Assembly: GCF_024323335.1 (NCBI RefSeq)
Contig: NC_066579.1
Span: forward strand, 132,672,354-132,736,353
Direction of reading: 5' to 3'
Source of the DNA: Lathyrus oleraceus
Lineage: Eukaryota; Streptophyta; Magnoliopsida; Fabales; Fabaceae
Length of the DNA stretch: 64,000 nt
This document shows, piece after piece, positions 59,041-64,000 of this stretch (the stretch's first letter is position 1; each line of letters opens with the position of its first letter). The position numbers and the translations under genes were made by a program. A model generated the notes under the pieces. That model saw only the letters and a list, made by a program, of their open reading frames with translations. It did not search any database and was not told where the DNA came from.

Positions 59041-62000
59041 TTAGGCGAAGTATTTCTTGACTGCATCTGAATTCACAGGACGAGTGAAATCATCCCCATC
59101 CATAGTTGTAAGTATCAATGCACCGCCTGAAAAGGCTCTCTTGACAACATATGGACCTTCATAGTTTGGAGCCCACTTGCCCCTGGAATCGGGCGCGAAA
59201 GACAAGACTTTCTTGAGCACAAGGTCACCTTCTCGGAACACACGAGACTTGACCTTCTTATCAAAGGCTTTCTTCATCCTTTGTTGATATAATTGACCAT
59301 GGCACATGGCAGTCAATCTCTTCTCTTCAATCAAATTCAACTGGTCATAACGACTGTTAACCCATTCAGCATCAGTCAACTTGGCTTCCATCAAGACTCT
59401 CATTGATGGGATCTCCACCTCTACTGGGAGCACAACCTCCATGCCATAAACGAGAGAGAAAGGGGTTGCCCCTGTTGAAGTGCGGACAGATGTACGATAT
59501 CCATGTAAAGCAAATGGCAGCATCTCATGTCAATCTTTATACGTGACAACCATCTTCTGGACAATCTTCTTGATATTCTTATTAGCAGCTTCAACAGCCC
59601 CATTCATCTTGGGTCTATAAGGAGAAGAATTATGATGTGCAATCTTGAACTCGCTACACAGCTCTTTCATCATCTTGTTGTTCAAGTTAGATCCATTATT
59701 AGTAATGATCTTGTTTGGCACACCATATCGGCATATGAGTTGATTCTTGATAAACTTCACCACCACCTCCCTGGTCACGTTTGCATATGACGCGGCTTCA
59801 ACCCACTTGGTGAAGTAATCAATTGCTACAAGAATAAACCTGTGACCGTTGGACGCTTTCGGCTTTATCATGCCAATCATGTCAATTCCCCACATAGAGA
59901 AAGGCCATGGTAATGAAATCACATTCAGAAGTGTCGGGGGAATATGAATCTTATCCGCGTAGATCTAATACTTGTGGCATTTCTTCACATATTTGCAGCA
60001 GTCAGACTCCATTGTCAGCCAATAGTAGCCTGCTCTCAACATCTTCCTAGCCATGGCATATCCATTAGAATGAGTACCAAATGAACCCTCATGGACTTCA
60101 TTCATTAACAGGTATGCTTCGTGTCTATCCACGCATCTGAGCAGAACCATGTCAAAATTCCTCTTATAAAGCACATCGCCATTGAGGTAGAAACTGCATG
60201 ATAATCTCCTCAAAGTCTTTCTATCTTTCACAGATGCCCCAGGCGGGTAAATTTGGTTCTGAAGGAAACACTTGATGTCATAATACCATGGCTTATCATC
60301 TTTTACTTCTTCTACTGCAAATACATGAGCTGGTCTATCCAAGCGCATCACGGTGATATTGGGAACTTCATTCCAAAGTATTACCACAATCATCGAAGCG
60401 AGCGTAGCGAGAGCATCTGCCATCCAATTCTAATCTCGAGGATAATGATGGAAGTCAACCTCAGTAAAGAATGTTGAAATCCTCCTCGCATAATCCCTAT
60501 ATGGAATGAGGCCAGGCTGATTCGTTTCCCATTCGCCCTTAATCTGATTAACAACGAGGGCCGAATCACCATAAACATCAAGATGCTTGATCCTAAGATC
60601 GATGCATTCTTCCAACCCCATAATACAAGCTTCATACTCAGCCATATTATTCGTGCATTTGAAAGTTAGCCTTGCTGTAAAAGGAAAATGTGTGTCCTGA
60701 GGAGTAATAATCACTGCCCCAATACCATTTCCATATTGATTTACAGCGCCATCAAATACCATACTCCATCTGGAACCAGGCTCTGGCTCTTCATCGAGCG
60801 TAGGCTCATTACAATCTTTCATTTTCAAATACAGAATCTCCTCATCTGAGAAGTCATACTGAACTGACTGATAATCCTCAATCGGTTGATGTGCCAAGTG
60901 GTCAGCCAAGATACTACCTTTAATAGCCTTCTGAGCTTGATACTCAATATCATACTCAGATAACAACATCTGCCAACGGGCTATCCTCCCAGTTAAAGCA
61001 GGCTTCTCGAAGATATACTTGATTGGATCCATTTTGGATATCAACCAAGTCGTATGATTCAACATATACTGGCGTAAGCGCTTAGCAGCCCAAGCCAAAG
61101 CACAACATGTTTTCTCAAGCATTGAGTATCGAGACTCACAATCAGTAAACTTCTTACTCAAATAGTAGATGGCATGCTCTTTCTTTCCTGATTTGTCCTG
61201 CTGACCAAGGACACAACCCATTAAGTCTTCAAGAACTATCAGATACATAATCAATGGTCTTCCTTCTACAGGCGGAGACAGGATCGGAGGCTCAGACAAA
61301 TACTCTTTAATACTGTCAAAAGCTTTCTGGAAATCCTCGGTCCAATCATGGGACTGATCTTTCCGGAGGAGCTTGAATATCGGCGCACATGTGGCAGTCA
61401 TGTGGGATATGAATCTGGAAATGTAATTCAAACGGCCAAGAAAACCTCGGACTTGCTTCTCAGTTTTGGGCACAGGCATCTCTTGTATCTCTTTGACCTT
61501 TGCAGGATCAACCTTAATACCTCTTTCACTAACGACAAAGCCCAATAGCTTGCCGGAACGGACTCCAAATGTACACTTGTTGGGACTCAGACGAAGCTTG
61601 TACTTCCTCAAACGCTGAAAAAGTTTCAACAGGTGTTCTACATGTTCAACTTCCGTTCTCGACTTAGCAATCATATCATCAACATATACCTCGATCTCCT
61701 TATGCATCATATCATGAAACAAGGTAGTCATAGCTCGTTGATACGTGGCTCCGGTGTTCTTCAGACCGAAGGGCATCACTCGATAACAGAATGTTCCCCA
61801 AGGTGTGATGAATGTTGTCTTTTCCATATCCTCGGGTGCCATTTTGATTTGATTATATCCGGAAAATCCGTCCATAAATGAGAAGACCTTGAATTTAGCT
61901 GTATTATCTACCAACATATCAATATGGGGTAGAGGAAAATCATCTTTCGGGCTAGCTTTATTCAAGTCTCTATAGTCCACACACATCCGGACTTTTCCAT

Positions 62001-62500
62001 ATTTCTTAGGCACGGGCACAATATTGGCCACCCATTGAGGATATGTAGAAGTCACCAGAAACCCCGCATCAATTTGCTTCTGAACCTCCTCCTTGATTTT
62101 TACTGCCATATCAGGATGAGTTCTTCTAAGCTTTTGCTTCACAGGCACACACTCAGGCTTCAAAGGTAGGAAATGTTGCACGATATCAGTATCTAGACCA
62201 GGCATGTCTTCATATGACCAGGCAAAGACGTCGACATATTCTTGTAGCAACTCAATCAACCCCTTCTTAACAGACTCTTCCAAGAGTGCTCCAATCTTCA
62301 CTTCTCGCACACAATCTTCAGACCCCAAATTAACTGTTTCCAGATTCTCAAGATGCGGTTGAATGATCTTCTCTTCATGCTCAAGTAGACGGGTAATCTC
62401 GTCAGGAATCTCTTCAACGTCATCTTCTTCCGCCTCAAATACAGGGAATTCAAAGTTGGGAGATGGTGTTGGATCATTATGTTCAATGGGTTTCATCAGC
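59041..62500 (-). pseudogene. pol: E pol exon 2: RT, RNase H, archaeal-type RNase H, integrase
   Basis: One frame throughout with three nonsense codons: TAG 60430-60432 (in the last motif of the second RNase H, before MADALATLA), TAG 59965-59967 (after CHKY), TGA 59530-59532 (after VTYKD). RT is intact: KQKLRRTHPDM, CVDYRDLNKASPKDDFPLP, FSFMDGFSGYNQI and YVDDMIAKS. RNase H: GCVLGQQDKSGKKEHAIYYL. aRNase H: MVFDGAVNQYG, AEYEACIMG, YGDSALVV. Integrase: HEGSFGTHSNG keeps both His, but the last zinc Cys is Tyr (CHKY). Core GIDMIG, ITNNGS (second Asp replaced by Asn) and NGAVEAANKN. It ends DAVKKYFA. More diverged from A than B is. Confidence 0.9.
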
Positions 62501-62765
62501 CTGCATAATAATTTTGGATATAAAGAGCTTTTAAAATTCAAGCAAGGCAAATCATTATGCAGATGAAAAATATTGATTTTATTTTATCTTTAAAGGGTTT
62601 TATGTGATCCAATTTCATGCAAAAAGCGAAAAGGGAAAATAATTGGAAAAACAAACATTTAACATGAATTTATTGAATGAAAGTATCATTGTATTTATGC
62701 GCCAACAATGTCATCACTTCTCCTTTTGGCATGGGAGAAGGGTTTTTAAACACAATGAACATTAC
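62501..62765 (-). other. E intron between protease and RT (probable)
   Basis: Acceptor TTATGCAG|GCTG (AG 62502-62501) and aligned donor CAAA|GTAATG (GT 62765-62764). Unlike A and C, this pair would be out of phase by one base, consistent with a one-base deletion at the donor (GAAGA|GT in C against CAAA|GT here) or a different donor such as CACG|GTCATC. Confidence 0.6.
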
Positions 62766-63299
62766 TTTGACTTATGGATGACCGTGGAATATCCACAACG
62801 ACCCAATTATTGCAGATCCCTCCAGGGATGATGAAATTGCCAGAATCCTCTTCCAAAATGGCAGCAGCCTCTTCGTCTTGACCAGTGTGGATAAATCCAC
62901 CACTCTTGAACAAACCTTGCTTGTTGAAGACCCCAGAAGAAAAGCCTATGCCAGCCCGGGACTTATTGTCTTTTAACTCAATCATTTGCCCCAAACCCGC
63001 AGTTGCACCATGCTCAATGGCCAACTTTGCATCTTTATAGGAAACAAATGAAAGAGTTCCCTTCTTAATAGGTTCAGCAATAGATAAAGCTTGGAACGGA
63101 GTTCCAACTTCATCCTCAGCATCTATATATGAGAAGGAAGACAAATGGGTAACCAGGAGAGCCTTTTCTCCCCCTACCACCACCAGCTTCTTATTCTTTA
63201 CAAATTTCAGTTTCTGGTGTAGGGTGGATGTCACGGCACCTGCCTCGTGAATCCATGGTCTGCCTAGGAGACAGCTATACGATGGATGAATGTCCATAA
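62766..63299 (-). pseudogene. pro: E protease C-terminal part, cut by F
   Basis: Reads MDIHPSYSCLLGRPWIHEAG, TSTLHQKLKF, LVTHLSSFSYIDAEDE, GLGQMIELKDNKSRAGIGF and NNWVVVDIP: the second half of the protease region. The DTG active site would be further right, beyond insertion F. Diverged from A and C in the tail. Confidence 0.83.
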
Positions 63300-64000
63300 T
63301 GTAACACCCTTCTAAAATACCCCAATGTTTAATAATAAAATAACAACAATTAAATCATACATATCAGAGTAATCATACATCTCAAGGGTGTCACATAACA
63401 ACTTCTTCACAAAAGTCAACGTAAAATCAGTCATGCTCAATTTTATTCAACATAAATCTTCTTTAACAATACGCAGCGGATAAAATATTTCAACATCTGT
63501 AATTCATCAAAATTAACATTTATTCAACAATTCAAACATCCCGTCCCGATGTTACATCTATCAGAGCATGACCCTCTAACCACACTAGACTTCAAGCACT
63601 AGCTTCTATTCGACTCACTGCTCGTTACCTGAAAAATATAGCTGTAAGGGTGAGTTCCTCAATCGATATAACAAATATTATAAATTATCATGTTATGTTA
63701 AGTAATTCTACACGTTAATCACCCTAATTATATCATGCATTAGACAACGGCACAGTCAACTCAATTATCATATTCAAACACAACGTAAAGGCAACTCAAT
63801 AACAACATAAAATGCAACTCAATGAGACTCGACTCTTCATGCATGTGGTACCATTTGGAGTAAAACTCCCAACTTAAAATCATTGCCAGTTTAGTGGGCA
63901 TCAAGGCATAAGCCTTCAACTTTCAACTTAAAATTTTGCCAATCCAGGCCAACGTGGTGTGAGCAAAAGCCCCATATTTTTGCCAATCCAGGCCAACGTG
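63300..64000 (+). repeat. LTR F: terminus of an unclassified LTR element
   Basis: Begins TGTAACACCCTTCTAAAATA inside the E protease, preceded by the possible target duplication CATAA (63295-63299). AT-rich, no ORF. A repeated word TTTTGCCAATCCAGGCCAAC occurs at about 63934-63955 and 63979-64000. The start TGTAACACCC is a normal LTR 5' end on the plus strand, but without the other end the strand and superfamily stay open. Confidence 0.6.

Larger units (their letters stand above)
11915..63299 (-). mobile_element. Element E: Ogre/Tat element, 3' two thirds, split by A
   Basis: Reading leftwards: partial protease (63299-62766), intron, RT-RH-aRH-INT (62500-59041), 3'UTR (59040-56276), polypurine tract and 3' LTR (56262-54303 continuing 14826-11915). 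Element A sits inside the LTR, with CACCC on both sides. LTR F interrupts the protease at 63300, so gag and the 5' LTR lie outside. The LTR pieces total about 4.87 kb, matching A and B. Three nonsense codons in pol but no frameshift there. GTACC (11910-11914) is the expected left target duplication. Confidence 0.85.

Overview
This window is plant repeat DNA with no recognisable host gene. All coding signal comes from Ty3/gypsy LTR retrotransposons of the Tat/Ogre lineage. The marks are a gag with a C-X2-H-X5-H-X4-C knuckle, an aspartic protease, an intron between protease and reverse transcriptase, an RT-RH-archaeal-type RH-integrase order, LTRs of about 5 kb, a TGGCGACTC-type primer binding site and, in one element, the extra Ogre ORF1. 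The protein style and the dominance of Ogre point to a legume of tribe Fabeae (Pisum, Vicia, Lathyrus or Lens). That taxon is an inference; no marker gene is present. Every classifiable element lies on the minus strand, so each 5' LTR is at the right and each 3' LTR at the left.

Layout. Element C (1-7390) is a 5' half: RT start, intron, protease, gag, leader, PBS and a 1984-bp 5' LTR (5407-7390). It sits in the gag of element D. D (7391-11552) keeps a decayed gag, a decayed ORF1, a leader, a PBS and 194 bp of its 5' LTR. That LTR is cut at 11553 by LTR fragment X (11553-11914), and X is cut at 11915 by element E. E's 3' LTR (11915-14826 plus 54303-56262, about 4.87 kb) is split by element A (14827-54297, 5-bp TSD CACCC). 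A's protease is split by element B (26465-45635, TSD CTCCC). E's 3'UTR, pol, intron and partial protease fill 56263-63299. At 63300 a further LTR (F, unclassified) begins and runs off the window. The order is therefore D > X > E > A > B, with C in D and F in E.

Condition. A, C, D and E are broken by nonsense codons, frameshifts and deletions. B is the youngest: its two LTRs (4970 and 4972 bp) differ at only about six substitutions and four single-base indels by eye. Yet it lacks protease, nearly all RT and both RNase H domains, so it must have moved using proteins from another element. A lacks its PBS and 5' LTR terminus, removed by a deletion with templated filler.

Points of most interest. 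(1) A two-hairpin RNA module, repeated two or three times in the 3' part of each LTR, has stems that covary between copies and families. (2) The 3'UTRs carry many inverted near-copies of the PBS/leader junction, which could pair with the PBS in genomic RNA. (3) The 3'UTRs carry different tandem arrays in each element. (4) The protease-RT intron restores the reading frame exactly in A and C.
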